From contig NZ_LSIC01000083.1 in the NCBI RefSeq assembly GCF_001556045.1, forward strand, positions 1 through 64,000: 64,000 nt of DNA. Direction: 5' to 3'. Source of the stretch: Bradyrhizobium sp. CCH5-F6. GTDB taxonomy: Bacteria > Pseudomonadota > Alphaproteobacteria > Rhizobiales > Xanthobacteraceae. The translations under genes and the position numbers were made by a program. Shown here one piece after another: positions 44,732 through 53,808 of the stretch (positions are counted from its first letter, which is position 1; each line of letters starts with the position of its first letter). The notes below the pieces were generated by a model, which made no database searches, was not told where the DNA came from, and was given only the letters and a program-made list of their open reading frames with translations.

Positions 44732-45928
44732 ATGCGACCGACCGAGATCATGCGCGGCAGCCCGCCCGCGCCCGAGGCCCAGGTGACGCGTGCCAACTGG
44801 CGCAGCTTTCCCGCGATCCGCTGGGGCTTCACCCACACTCGCGAAGTACTTCCCACCGCCGAGGTGCGTCGCTCGGCGCATCCGTCGCCGATACGAAGCG
44901 CGCCGCGCGAGCTGGCCAAGCTCGGCTTCACGGCGCCGGACGGCAAGCCGACCACGATCGAGGCGACCTTGCGCGAGACCTTCGGCGACGCGCTGCTCGT
45001 GATGCATCGGGGCACGCTGGTCCACGAATGGTATGGCGACGGCATGAGCGCGACAACGCCGCATCTGATCTGCTCGATCAGCAAGTCGATTGCCGGTACG
45101 CTCTGCGGCGTGCTGGCCGCGCGCGGGCTGCTTGATCCGGAGGCGAGGGTGGTGCGCTACGTGCCGGAGTTGGAGAATTCCGTCTACGGCAGCTGCACGG
45201 TCCGCAACGTCCTCGACATGGCCGTCGCCATCAAGTTCGAGGAAGATTACGAGGATCCCGCCGGCGACGTCGCGCGTTACCGCTTCTCCTCAGGCTGGGA
45301 TGTGCCGCCATCGGGTGTCGAGCCCAGCCACCAGCGCGCTTATCTCACGACCCTGCGTGGCACCGGCAAGCCGCACGGCAAGGTGTTCCACTATGTCTCG
45401 ACCAACACGGAAGTCCTCGGCTGGGTCTGCGAGCGCGCCTGTGGCAGGCCTTACGCCCGCATCCTCTCAGAATATCTCTGGCAGCCGATGGGCGCCGAGG
45501 AGGACGGCTCCCTCACGCTCGACAGCCACGGCATGGGCCGCATCGCTGGCGGCCTTTCCGTCACTGCCCGCGATCTCATCCGCTTCGGCGAGATGATCCG
45601 CTGCCGCGGCGTTGTCGAGGGCCAGCAGGTGGTGCCGGGCTGGTGGATCGACGACATCCACGAGAACGGAGATCCCCAGGCCTGGGCCGACGGCGATCTC
45701 GCCGAGATCTTCCCGGGCGCGCGCTACCGCAGCAAGTGGTACACGCTCGATCCGTCACGCAACGATCTCGCGGCGATCGGCATCCACGGCCAGTGGCTCT
45801 ACGTCGATCCGGCCTCCGACACCGTCATCGCCAAGCTCGCGACGCAGCCGAAGGCGATGGACGTGCCACTCGACCATCGCTGGCTCGCTGCCTTCCGCGC
45901 CATCACCGCCCATCTTGCCCCGCGCTGA
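44732..45928 (+). CDS. Serine hydrolase, NylB-like (beta-lactamase fold)
   Basis: 398 aa of the class C beta-lactamase/penicillin-binding fold. The SxxK motif is CSISKSIAG (Ser 115, Lys 118). A second conserved segment reads KVFHYVSTNTEVLGWVCERA and a third GRIAGGLSVTARDLIRFGEM. These match 6-aminohexanoate-dimer hydrolase (NylB) and related amide or ester hydrolases better than true beta-lactamases. No signal peptide is seen, so it is cytoplasmic. GGAGGG six bases upstream fixes the start at 44732. It stands 15 bases before the amine oxidase gene, suggesting that it releases an amine substrate from an amide. Confidence 0.85.
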   Translation: MRPTEIMRGSPPAPEAQVTRANWRSFPAIRWGFTHTREVLPTAEVRRSAHPSPIRSAPRELAKLGFTAPDGKPTTIEATLRETFGDALLVMHRGTLVHEWYGDGMSATTPHLICSISKSIAGTLCGVLAARGLLDPEARVVRYVPELENSVYGSCTVRNVLDMAVAIKFEEDYEDPAGDVARYRFSSGWDVPPSGVEPSHQRAYLTTLRGTGKPHGKVFHYVSTNTEVLGWVCERACGRPYARILSEYLWQPMGAEEDGSLTLDSHGMGRIAGGLSVTARDLIRFGEMIRCRGVVEGQQVVPGWWIDDIHENGDPQAWADGDLAEIFPGARYRSKWYTLDPSRNDLAAIGIHGQWLYVDPASDTVIAKLATQPKAMDVPLDHRWLAAFRAITAHLAPR

Positions 45929-45943
45929 CTTCTGGACATCATC

Positions 45944-47932
45944 ATGCTCGATCCCGCCAAAGCCCGATCGCTCGCCCACGCCGCCCCGGCGCATCCGCTC
46001 GATCCTCTGACCACTGAGGAGATCACTGCGGCCTGCACGCTGGTGCGTGCGGGAGCAACCTCCCCGGAACACTGCCGCTTCCCGACGGTACGGCTGGAAG
46101 AGCCGACCAAGCAGGAGCTGGCCGCGGGCGGAGCAGCGCGCCGCGCCTTCGTGCTGACACTTGACATCGCCACCGGCGAGGCGATCGAGCACATCGTGGA
46201 TCTTGGCCGCGGCGAGATCGTCGATCGGAAGCTCCTCCCCAACCGCGAGGCGCCCTATGGGCAGCCGCCGGTGATGCTGGAAGAGTTCTTCAAATGCGAG
46301 GCTGTTGTGAAGGCCGATCCGGGCTGGCGTGCGGCGATGCAGCGGCGCGGGCTCAGCGACAAGGACATCGAGCTCGTTCAGGTCGACCCGTTCTCCTCGG
46401 GCTTCTTCGACAATGAATTCGAGCGCGGCGCCCGCATCGTGCGCGCCGTCAGCTATTTCCGCGAGCATCTCCAGGACAACGGCTACGCCCATCCGATCGA
46501 GGGCGTGGTCGCGGTGGTCGATCTGATCGGCGGCAAGGTCATCGACCTCACCGACGAAAGCCAGATCGTGCCGATCCCGCGCAAGAAGCGGAACTACGGC
46601 GCGCACGAAGTCGCAAGCCCGCGCGCGGACATCAAGCCCCTGCACATCGAGCAGCCCGAGGGCGCGAGCTTTCGCGTCGACGGATGGAAGGTCGATTGGC
46701 AGAAGTGGAGCTTTCGCGTCGGCTTCACGCCGCGCGAAGGCCTCGTGCTGCATCAGCTCGCCTATCAGGACGGCGACCGCAAGCGTTCGCTGATCCATCG
46801 CGCCAGCGTCACCGAAATGGTGGTGCCCTACGCCGACCCGACCGCCAACCATTTCTGGAAGTCGGCCTTCGACGCCGGCGAATACGGCCTCGGCATGCTC
46901 GCGAATGCGCTCGAGCTCGGCTGCGACTGTCTCGGCAACATCCATTATTTCGACGTGCCGGCCGCCGACAACAAGGGCGAGCCCTTCGTCATGAAGAACG
47001 CCATCTGCATGCACGAGGAAGACTACGGCATTGCCTGGAAGCACTACGAATTCCGCAACGGCCTGTTCGAGGTGCGCCGGTCGCGGCGGCTGGTGATCTC
47101 GTTCTTCGCCACGGTCGGCAACTACGACTATGGTTTCTACTGGTATCTCTACCAGGACGGCACGATCCAGCTCGAGACCAAGCTCACCGGAATCATCCAG
47201 ACCGCCGCGGTGCGGCCGGGCGAGACCTACAAATGGGGCGGCATGGTCGACGACAATCTCGGCGGGCCGACGCACCAGCACTTCTTCAACGTGCGCCTGC
47301 ACATGGATCTCGACGGCGGTGGCAATACCGTGACCGAGCACGACTTCGTGCCGCGGCCCTGGGGACGCGACAATCCGCACGGCAACGTGTTCGACACCAC
47401 GACGCGCGTGCTCTCCCGCGAGCGCGACGCGGCGGCGATCGCCAATGGCGAGACCGGCCGATTCTGGAAGATCAGCAATCCCAACGAGACCAATTCGGTC
47501 GGCAATGCTCCCGCCTATAAACTCATGGTCAATCCGAGCCCGTTGATGCTGGCGCAGGAGGGCAGCTATGTGCGCAGCCGCGGGGGCTTCGCGACGAAGC
47601 ATGTCTGGGTGACAGCGTTCGACGCGAGCGAAAAATACGCCAGCGGCGACTATCCAAATGTCCATGCTGGCGGCGATGGCCTGCCGCGCTATGTAGCGCA
47701 GAACAGAAGTATCGAGAATGCCGACATCGTGCTGTGGCACTCGTTCGGCCATACCCATGTCTGCAAGCCCGAGGACTTTCCGATCATGCCGGTCGAATAT
47801 GCCGGCTTCATGCTGAAGCCGGTCGGTTTCTTCGCTGCCAATGCGGCCGGAGACATTCCACCGGACCGCAACAGCCGCAGCGTGCTGGCGGGAGAGGGGA
47901 AGGGCGGTGGCAGTTGCTGCCACGACGGCTAG
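45944..47932 (+). CDS. Copper-containing primary-amine oxidase
   Basis: 662 aa. The topaquinone site is GNYDYGFYWYLYQDG, with the precursor Tyr at residue 394. The catalytic base is Asp 310 in SAFDAGEYGLG. Copper ligands are HQHFFNVRLHMD (His 444 and 446) and a His in SFGHTHVCKPEDFPIMP near residue 603-605. The enzyme turns primary amines plus O2 into aldehyde, ammonia and hydrogen peroxide. No signal peptide is seen, so it is cytosolic like the Arthrobacter enzymes. It follows the NylB-like gene closely. The aldehyde dehydrogenase at 59.6 kb could use the product, but the distance makes this only a guess. Confidence 0.96.
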   Translation: MLDPAKARSLAHAAPAHPLDPLTTEEITAACTLVRAGATSPEHCRFPTVRLEEPTKQELAAGGAARRAFVLTLDIATGEAIEHIVDLGRGEIVDRKLLPNREAPYGQPPVMLEEFFKCEAVVKADPGWRAAMQRRGLSDKDIELVQVDPFSSGFFDNEFERGARIVRAVSYFREHLQDNGYAHPIEGVVAVVDLIGGKVIDLTDESQIVPIPRKKRNYGAHEVASPRADIKPLHIEQPEGASFRVDGWKVDWQKWSFRVGFTPREGLVLHQLAYQDGDRKRSLIHRASVTEMVVPYADPTANHFWKSAFDAGEYGLGMLANALELGCDCLGNIHYFDVPAADNKGEPFVMKNAICMHEEDYGIAWKHYEFRNGLFEVRRSRRLVISFFATVGNYDYGFYWYLYQDGTIQLETKLTGIIQTAAVRPGETYKWGGMVDDNLGGPTHQHFFNVRLHMDLDGGGNTVTEHDFVPRPWGRDNPHGNVFDTTTRVLSRERDAAAIANGETGRFWKISNPNETNSVGNAPAYKLMVNPSPLMLAQEGSYVRSRGGFATKHVWVTAFDASEKYASGDYPNVHAGGDGLPRYVAQNRSIENADIVLWHSFGHTHVCKPEDFPIMPVEYAGFMLKPVGFFAANAAGDIPPDRNSRSVLAGEGKGGGSCCHDG

Positions 47933-48025
47933 GCGGAAGCCGGGTTCCAGCTTGACGTGATGGCCACGGTGGCGACACTGTCGTTCCGGTCTTGCCGGTT
48001 CTCAGCCAGCCATGAGGTGAGCGAT

Positions 48026-48208
48026 ATGTTCGTTGACCTGCCCGGCTCCTGGCCACCGGAGGACCCGCAGCCTGACCCGCGTCAGCGTCGGCTCTCGGTT
48101 CGGGAGCAGAAGGTCCTGATCTGGCTGCTCGGCGTCAACGTGCTGCTGTTGCTCATCGTGCCCATTGGCGGCGCGACTCTGGTTCAGTTTCTTGTCGGGA
48201 TACACTGA
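48026..48208 (+). CDS. Small single-helix membrane protein (60 aa)
   Basis: A 60-aa frame with an excellent ribosome site (GAGGTGAGC just before the ATG at 48026). The N-terminus is polar and Pro-rich (DLPGSWPPEDPQPDPRQRRL), then comes one membrane helix (VLIWLLGVNVLLLLIVPIGG) and a short end. Arg/Lys before the helix suggest the N-terminus stays inside. No family name is known to me. It stands between the amine oxidase gene and a convergent PilZ-XRE gene. Confidence 0.6.
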   Translation: MFVDLPGSWPPEDPQPDPRQRRLSVREQKVLIWLLGVNVLLLLIVPIGGATLVQFLVGIH

Positions 48209-48223
48209 CTTCGGCGCGCGCCT

Positions 48224-48793
48224 TCACTCCGCCGCCAGTTCGAGATCGCTGCCGCGCGCCTCGCCTGGCACCAATCCGATCGACGCCGGTCCGGCAACGA
48301 GGCTGTCGAGGTCGACCAGCAACAAATCGGCAATGTGCGTGAGCTGGTGGAGCGGAATGCTCATCTCTCCGCTCTCGGCACGTGACACGAACTCGGGCGA
48401 GACGGCAATGAGGTTCGCAATCTGGGCCTCTGTGTAACCGCGCGCTTCCCGCGCTGCCTTGACCTGCGCGCCGATGTGACGCCGGTGCAGAGCCTGCTCT
48501 TCCTCGGTCATCATGAGGGCCTGCTCGTCCGGGCTCGCAACGCCATCCGCGAACGCGACGCCGAGCAGCCTTCGCTTTTGCCAGGCGACACGACAGCTCT
48601 TTCGCAGGGCGTCGGCAAAGACCAGCGTGGCCTCCTTCGGAAACGACAGCGACCAGTCGAGCTTCAGTCTCGCACCTGTACCGGAGACGTCGCAGATCGT
48701 GCACGGGATCCTGACGGCACCCCTGGCGCCGTCAAACTCGATGATCCCGGTCCTGGCCGTGGATTGCCTGGTCGCAGCGCGCAATTCGTTCAT
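48224..48793 (-). CDS. PilZ-like domain fused to an XRE helix-turn-helix
   Basis: 189 aa. Residues about 10-85 look like a PilZ domain: a short beta barrel with the second motif D-x-S-G-x-G (CDVSGTGARLKL). The first motif RxxxR is not cleanly visible (R9 and R14 are one residue too far apart), so c-di-GMP binding is doubtful. Residues about 108-165 are an XRE/Cro DNA-binding domain (IGAQVKAAREARGYTEAQIA, VSPEFVSRAESGEMSIPLHQ). The combination suggests a regulator that takes a signal through the PilZ part. The start is set at 48793, where a signal-free product begins; longer frames exist. Confidence 0.75.
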   Translation of the reverse strand: MNELRAATRQSTARTGIIEFDGARGAVRIPCTICDVSGTGARLKLDWSLSFPKEATLVFADALRKSCRVAWQKRRLLGVAFADGVASPDEQALMMTEEEQALHRRHIGAQVKAAREARGYTEAQIANLIAVSPEFVSRAESGEMSIPLHQLTHIADLLLVDLDSLVAGPASIGLVPGEARGSDLELAAE

Positions 48794-49102
48794 GGATGTC
48801 GAACCCTGGAGGCCCAGCACGCGCCCGCACAGAACGTTGCGGCGCGTTTCGCAAACTGACTGAAATATCCCGCAACAGAGTCTACCTCCTGGGGGCGTCA
48901 GTCTCAATCGAGCGGCGAGGGGATGGTAAAGGATTCGTTCTACGCTCTGGCTCTCGATATCGCCGTTGTCCTGTCCGGCCGCCCTGTTCGCTTAGAAGAA
49001 TTCCAAATCCAGCGACCATGCATCTGCTAGGCGCATTCGCCGCACCTGCCGCATACATGTCTGAAGAAATTCTAATGCTGTTCCTATCGCGCTCCGAAAT
49101 CG
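48794..49102. other. Gap with likely receptor-gene debris
   Basis: 309 bases without an intact gene. The sequence is less GC-biased than its flanks and holds AGAAGAATTCCAAATCC and GAAGAAATTCTAAT, which could be remains of an iron-responsive promoter. The 3' end runs into the stump of a TonB-dependent receptor, so this is probably the scar of a deletion. Confidence 0.4.
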
Positions 49103-49306
49103 GCTGCGTTAGGGCGAGACATCAGAAACGAGATCGGCAAAACCGGCTGTGCGTGGGGCCTCGACAGAGGTGACAATTGGCGACTGTCGCTGAACGTCAC
49201 CAACCTGACCGACCTGCATCGTGTTGCGGCCTGCTATGGCGCCGCGTCAGGTTGCTTCTATGCCGAAGGACGCGAGGCCATCGGCAAGCTGACCTGCCGC
49301 TGGTGA
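49103..49306 (+). pseudogene. C-terminal stump of a TonB-dependent siderophore receptor
   Basis: A frame without its own start ends in GDNWRLSLNVTNLTDLHRVA, ACYGAASGCFYAEGREAIGK and LTCRW. This is the hallmark last two strands of siderophore receptors (NxTNLxD, then CxxxxxxCFYGEGR, final aromatic). Only about 68 codons remain, while a receptor has 650-800. The stop at 49304-49306 is 57 bases before a PepSY gene, the usual partner of such receptors. The receptor seems to have been deleted while the partner was kept. Confidence 0.75.
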
Positions 49307-49363
49307 ATTCAACTGAAGACGGTCCGGCAATGGGGGCCGGACCCGCGGAATGAGATCTGAGCG

Positions 49364-50656
49364 ATGAGAGCGATATTCGGCAGGCTGCATCGCTGGGCTG
49401 GACTGCTCACGGCCGGATTCCTGTTCTTCTCCGGCATCACCGGGGCGATCATCTCCTGGGATCACGAGCTCGACGACGTCCTGAACAGCCATCTGTTCGA
49501 CGTCAGCAGCAAGGGCCCGGCGATACCATCGATCGAGCTCGCGAAGATGATCGAGCAGCGCGATCCCCGTGCGCGCGTCGTCTATCTTTTCATGACGCCG
49601 GAGGAGGGCCACTCGCTATGGTTCTTCATCATGCCGCGGATCGACCCTGCGACCGGCAAGCGTTACCCGCTCGACTACAATCAGGTGTTCCTCGATCCCA
49701 ACACCGGCGCGGAGCTCGGCCGCCGCTACTGGGGCGCGGTCTGGCCGGTGACGCGGGAGAACTTCGTCTCGTTCCTCTACAAGCTTCACTACACGATGCA
49801 CATCCCGGAATTCTGGGGTAGCGACCGCTGGGGCATGCGCCTGCTCGGCGTCATCGCCATCATCTGGACCATCGATTGCTTCGTCGGTTTCTACCTGACG
49901 CTGCCTTCACGGCGGCGTGCCAGGGCCGCGCGGGCGCCTGAAGTCGCACGCCAGCTCGAGCGCGGCTTCTGGGCGCGCTGGGCGCCGGCCTGGACCATCA
50001 AGACCTCGGGCAGCGCCTACCGGATCAATTTCGACATCCACCGCGCCTTCAGCCTGTGGACCTGGGGCGTGCTGTTCGTCATCGCCTTCACGGCGTTCTC
50101 GCTGAACCTCTATTTCGAGGTGTTCTCGCCGCTGATGAAGATGGTGTCGAACTACACGCCGACGCCGTATGAGCAGCGGCCCTATCGCGATCTCGACGAT
50201 CCCATCGAGCCCAAGGTGACCTTCGCCGACATCGCCGCACGCGCGGCAGCCGACGGCAAGGGGCGAGGGTGGACCACCCCGGTCGGCGCGATCAGCTACG
50301 GCCCGGCTCATGGCGTCTATGCCGCCGCCTTCTTCCATCCCGGTGACGATCACGGCGCCGGCGGCGTCGGCCCGGCGCAGCTCTACTACGACAGCGAGGA
50401 TGGCCGCCCCATCGGCGAGCGGCTGCCCTGGGTCGGCACCGCCGCCGACATCTTCGTGCAGGCGCAGTTTCCGTTGCATTCGGGCCGGATCGTCGGGCTG
50501 TTCGGCCGCATCCTGATCTCGATCATGGGATTGGTGGTGGCAGCGCTATCGGTCACCGGCGTCGTGATCTGGTGGCGCAAGCGCCGCGCCCGAATCCGCG
50601 TGCGCGAGACGGCCGCTGTTCGCCTGAGCCGGCAGCAACTCACGCCGGCGGAGTAG
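49364..50656 (+). CDS. PepSY-associated membrane protein
   Basis: 430 aa with four membrane helices. The first lies in LHRWAGLLTAGFLFFSGITG; the middle pair is RLLGVIAIIWTIDCFVGFYL and FDIHRAFSLWTWGVLFVIAF; the last is RILISIMGLVVAALSVTGVV. The conserved His in FGRLHRWAGL and in FDIHRAFSLW suit haem ligands. PepSY-TM proteins next to siderophore receptors are thought to reduce ferric chelates or assist release of iron. Here the receptor is only a stump, so the protein has lost its natural partner in the operon. It ends in a basic Arg-rich tail. Confidence 0.9.
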   Translation: MRAIFGRLHRWAGLLTAGFLFFSGITGAIISWDHELDDVLNSHLFDVSSKGPAIPSIELAKMIEQRDPRARVVYLFMTPEEGHSLWFFIMPRIDPATGKRYPLDYNQVFLDPNTGAELGRRYWGAVWPVTRENFVSFLYKLHYTMHIPEFWGSDRWGMRLLGVIAIIWTIDCFVGFYLTLPSRRRARAARAPEVARQLERGFWARWAPAWTIKTSGSAYRINFDIHRAFSLWTWGVLFVIAFTAFSLNLYFEVFSPLMKMVSNYTPTPYEQRPYRDLDDPIEPKVTFADIAARAAADGKGRGWTTPVGAISYGPAHGVYAAAFFHPGDDHGAGGVGPAQLYYDSEDGRPIGERLPWVGTAADIFVQAQFPLHSGRIVGLFGRILISIMGLVVAALSVTGVVIWWRKRRARIRVRETAAVRLSRQQLTPAE

Positions 50657-50742
50657 GGCCGGGCGGGCCGTTCCCGGATGAACCTTCCCGGCCGGCAGGG
50701 GCACAAAGACTGAAGGTCGCTCCCAGTTTTTCCGGACACTGC

Positions 50743-51570
50743 ATGAGATCGCTTGCCTTGCTCTGCCTGCTCGTCTTCGCCACGCCCGCCCATGCGGCCG
50801 CGCCCGAGCAGCACTATCTCGACCTGCGCGATCGCTACATCGCAAAGTTCTCGAAAGCCAAGGAGAGCGACGAGCTCACCAGGCAGCACGACGCGGCGCT
50901 GAAGGAGCTCGCAGGCGTGCTGCGCGGCCTGCTGGGACCGGTCATGATCAAGGGGCTGCCCGCCGAGGGCAAGTCGAACGTCGACACACTCTTCAAGGAC
51001 GACGTCGGATTCGGCCATCTCGACGGACTCAGCTTCGCTTCCGAGGATTACAAGACGCAAGCGGTGGTGACTACGACGACGCTGCTCAAACGCTGGCTGG
51101 GCGAACATCGCGACGACGGCATCCCGCAGGAGATCGGCGCGGCGCTCAGATCGGACCGCTTCTACCATTACGCCATCCAGGATGCCGCCTTCGCCAAATA
51201 TGCGGAGCTGCCGATCGCGAAGCCCGCAGGGGCAAGCGTCGCGGCCGCCGTGCTCGGCATGCGCGGCAATGGCGACCTCAAGGGTTCACCGAATGAAATC
51301 GATGTGGTCGCGATCCAGGGCGACAAGGTCTATTTCCTCGCCGCAACCGAGGCCGTGAAGACGGCCCCGATCCCGGCCTGCGAAAAGGTCTGGAAGCAGA
51401 TGATGGCGAAGCCCGTCGACAAGAAGGACCCGCGCGGCGACATCACCCGCGAAGACAATGCGATGACCGCTTTCACGGCCTGCTTCGCCAAGGAAGCGCC
51501 AAGCCAGAGCTGGTTCGCGGCAGCCGTCAAGAAGGCGCAGAGCGAGCTGGATCTGCTGCTGCAGCGTTGA
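50743..51570 (+). CDS. Exported protein of unknown function
   Basis: 275 aa with a clear signal peptide (MRSLALLCLLVFATPAHAAA). The mature part is helical with charged segments (YLDLRDRYIAKFSKAKESDE, LKELAGVLRGLLGPVMIKGL) and a later alpha/beta stretch. Two Cys residues (IPACEKVW and FTACFAKE) may form a disulfide. I recognise no family. It lies about 90 bases after the PepSY gene and about 200 before a DUF3604 gene on the same strand, so it could belong to either unit. Confidence 0.7.
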   Translation: MRSLALLCLLVFATPAHAAAPEQHYLDLRDRYIAKFSKAKESDELTRQHDAALKELAGVLRGLLGPVMIKGLPAEGKSNVDTLFKDDVGFGHLDGLSFASEDYKTQAVVTTTTLLKRWLGEHRDDGIPQEIGAALRSDRFYHYAIQDAAFAKYAELPIAKPAGASVAAAVLGMRGNGDLKGSPNEIDVVAIQGDKVYFLAATEAVKTAPIPACEKVWKQMMAKPVDKKDPRGDITREDNAMTAFTACFAKEAPSQSWFAAAVKKAQSELDLLLQR

Positions 51571-51774
51571 GCTGCGCTGCCCCCCGACGCAATTGATGGA
51601 GCCGCAGGGTGGTCGGCACCATCGATCGGTTTGGCTCGCCAATCTCGAATCTCCCGGCGTATTGTTCATGGGCGAACAATTCGTCCCGGAAATGCATGGT
51701 AAACGAGCGTGTCTCGCCGGCCCGGGAAATCTTCGGACGTGCGCCCCGAAGCGCGGTGGCAATACATACGGGGC

Positions 51775-53706
51775 ATGAACATGAACAACAAAGGGGAGGG
51801 CGTCACCACGATCGGACATGGCGCCATCGGCGGCGGCCTGCTGCTGGCCGCATCCTTGTGTGCTGTGGCAGCGCGAGCGGACGATCTGAAGCTGCTGGCG
51901 GCCAGCCCTGCGATGCAGAAGGAGCAGGCGCGGATCGTGGCCGCCGAGGCCAGGGCTCCGTCCAATCCGCTGCGGGAGGCCTATTTTGGCGAAACGCATG
52001 TCCACACCGCCTATTCGCTGGACGCCTATCTCGGCGGGGCGCGGCTGACCCCGGATGGGGCGTATCGCTTCGCCCAGGGCGAGAAGATGACGGTCAACGG
52101 CCAGGTGCACCGCATCGTCGAGCCTCTCGATTTCGCCGCGGTGACGGATCACGCCGAATATCTCGGCGAGATGTACTCGACCATGGTCGCGGGCGCGCCC
52201 GGACACGATCAGGACAAGCTGAAGGAATTGCGGTCGATGACCTCGATCGAGGACCGCGAGACTTGGTTCCTGAACTATGTCGTGAAGAGCAACCGTTCCG
52301 AGACGCCGCAGCACCCGCCGTTCTTCGCAGGTACCGAGACCACGAAGAGCGCCTGGGTCATCGAACTCGAGGCCGCCGAGCGGAACTATCAGCCCGGCAA
52401 GTTCACGACGATTCCCGCGTTCGAATGGAGCGCGGCGCCCAAGGGCGGCAATCTGCATCGCAACGTGTTCTTCCGGGACATCCGCGTGCCCGAGATTCCC
52501 ATGAGCTACATCGATATCAATCGCGAGGACGGGCTCTGGGCCTGGATGGGCGGCCTGGAGAGAATCGGCGCCTCGGTGATCGCGATCCCGCACAACTCGA
52601 ACGCCAGTAAGGGCATGATGTTCGACCCGCTCGATCCGCAGGGCAGGCCGATCGATGGAGCCTATGCGAAAACGCGCGCCCATTTCGAGCCGCTGATTGA
52701 GATGATGCAGGTGAAGGGCAATTCCGAAGTTCACCGCAAGTTCTGGGCCGCCGACGAATTCGCGAATTTCGAGAACGCGGACACGATGGCGAACTACAGC
52801 GGTCGCGTGGCGCAGAAGGAAAACTTCGTTCGTTATGGGCTCGTCAAAGGCCTCGAATATGAGCGCACGCTGGGAGCCAATCCCTACAAATACGGCGTCG
52901 TGGGAGGGACCGACAGCCACAACGGCACGCCCGGCGATACCGACGAAAGTAACTTCAAGGTCGGCAGCCATGGCGCCGCCGACGGTACGGTCGAGCGACG
53001 CCGGACCGCGGATGTCGGCGGCTGGATCGGCGGTATCGACCTCAACCCCGGCGCGCTCACCGGCGTCTGGGCGACCAGCAATACGCGGGGCGCGATCTGG
53101 GACGCGATGAAGGCGAAGGAAACGTTTGCGACCAGTGGTGTCCGCATCAAGATCCGCATGTTCGCGGGTTTCGATCTTCCCGGGCCGGACGCCAACCCGA
53201 AGGCCATGGTCGAGAACGGGTACAGGTTCGGGGTGCCGATGGGCGGAAACCTGCCGGCGGTCGCCGCCGGCGAGAAGCGGCCATTGCGCTTCAACGTGAC
53301 GGCGATCAAGGGTCCGAAGGACGCCAATCTCGATCGCATCCAGATCATCAAAGGCTGGATCGGCGCGCACGGCGCGCCGCAGGAGAAGATCGTCAACGTC
53401 GCGTGGTCAGGCGATCGCAAAGTCGGTCCGGACGGCAAGCTGCCGCCGGTGGCGAATACGGTCGATGTGAAGACGGCAACCTACAGCAATTCGGGTGGCA
53501 GTCCGCAGCTGACCGGGACCTGGGTGGACGCCGACTTCGATCCCACCCAGCACGCTCTCTACTACGCTCGCGTGCTGCAGATCCCGACGCCGCGCTGGAG
53601 CACCTATGATGCCTTTCGCGCGAAACTGCCGTTGCTTGAAGGCGTGGCGCCCACGGTGCAGGAACGGGCCTGGACGTCGCCGATCTGGTACTCGGCCGCC
53701 AAATAG
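51775..53706 (+). CDS. DUF3604 protein, copy 1
   Basis: 643 aa with a signal-like N-terminus (IGGGLLLAASLCAVAARADD). The family signature is YFGETHVHTAYSLDAYLGG, a PHP-like HxH metal motif, followed by DFAAVTDHAEYLGEM with a DHAE site. Later blocks are FEWSAAPKGGNLHRNVFF, VIAIPHNSNASKG, GGTDSHNGTPGDTDESNF and the end QERAWTSPIWYSA. The His/Asp set points to a metal-dependent hydrolase of the PHP type in the periplasm, but the substrate is unknown. A second copy lies at 56475-58502. ATG at 51775 or 51781 may be the start. A strong hairpin follows the stop. Confidence 0.88.
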   Translation: MNMNNKGEGVTTIGHGAIGGGLLLAASLCAVAARADDLKLLAASPAMQKEQARIVAAEARAPSNPLREAYFGETHVHTAYSLDAYLGGARLTPDGAYRFAQGEKMTVNGQVHRIVEPLDFAAVTDHAEYLGEMYSTMVAGAPGHDQDKLKELRSMTSIEDRETWFLNYVVKSNRSETPQHPPFFAGTETTKSAWVIELEAAERNYQPGKFTTIPAFEWSAAPKGGNLHRNVFFRDIRVPEIPMSYIDINREDGLWAWMGGLERIGASVIAIPHNSNASKGMMFDPLDPQGRPIDGAYAKTRAHFEPLIEMMQVKGNSEVHRKFWAADEFANFENADTMANYSGRVAQKENFVRYGLVKGLEYERTLGANPYKYGVVGGTDSHNGTPGDTDESNFKVGSHGAADGTVERRRTADVGGWIGGIDLNPGALTGVWATSNTRGAIWDAMKAKETFATSGVRIKIRMFAGFDLPGPDANPKAMVENGYRFGVPMGGNLPAVAAGEKRPLRFNVTAIKGPKDANLDRIQIIKGWIGAHGAPQEKIVNVAWSGDRKVGPDGKLPPVANTVDVKTATYSNSGGSPQLTGTWVDADFDPTQHALYYARVLQIPTPRWSTYDAFRAKLPLLEGVAPTVQERAWTSPIWYSAAK

Positions 53707-53715
53707 GGCTCGCCG

Positions 53716-53738
53716 GATCGTGCCCCTCGGGCACGATC
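53716..53738 (+). terminator. Hairpin after DUF3604 copy 1
   Basis: GATCGTGCCC and GGGCACGATC form a perfect 10-bp stem with a three-base loop, ten bases after the stop codon. There is no T-tract, but the strength and place suggest a terminator. It also stands before the end of the converging GrlR-like gene. Confidence 0.55.
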
Positions 53739-53808
53739 AACGCATTCGATCGGTTTTCGGCGGCCGGCCCGGGCAGGAGCGCCTGCGTGCCTTCATCGGA
53801 GATGGTCG

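Noticed and set aside
45755..47923. 722-codon open frame on the minus strand across the amine oxidase gene
   Set aside because: The plus strand encodes a complete copper amine oxidase with all active-site residues. The opposite frame has no recognisable domain.
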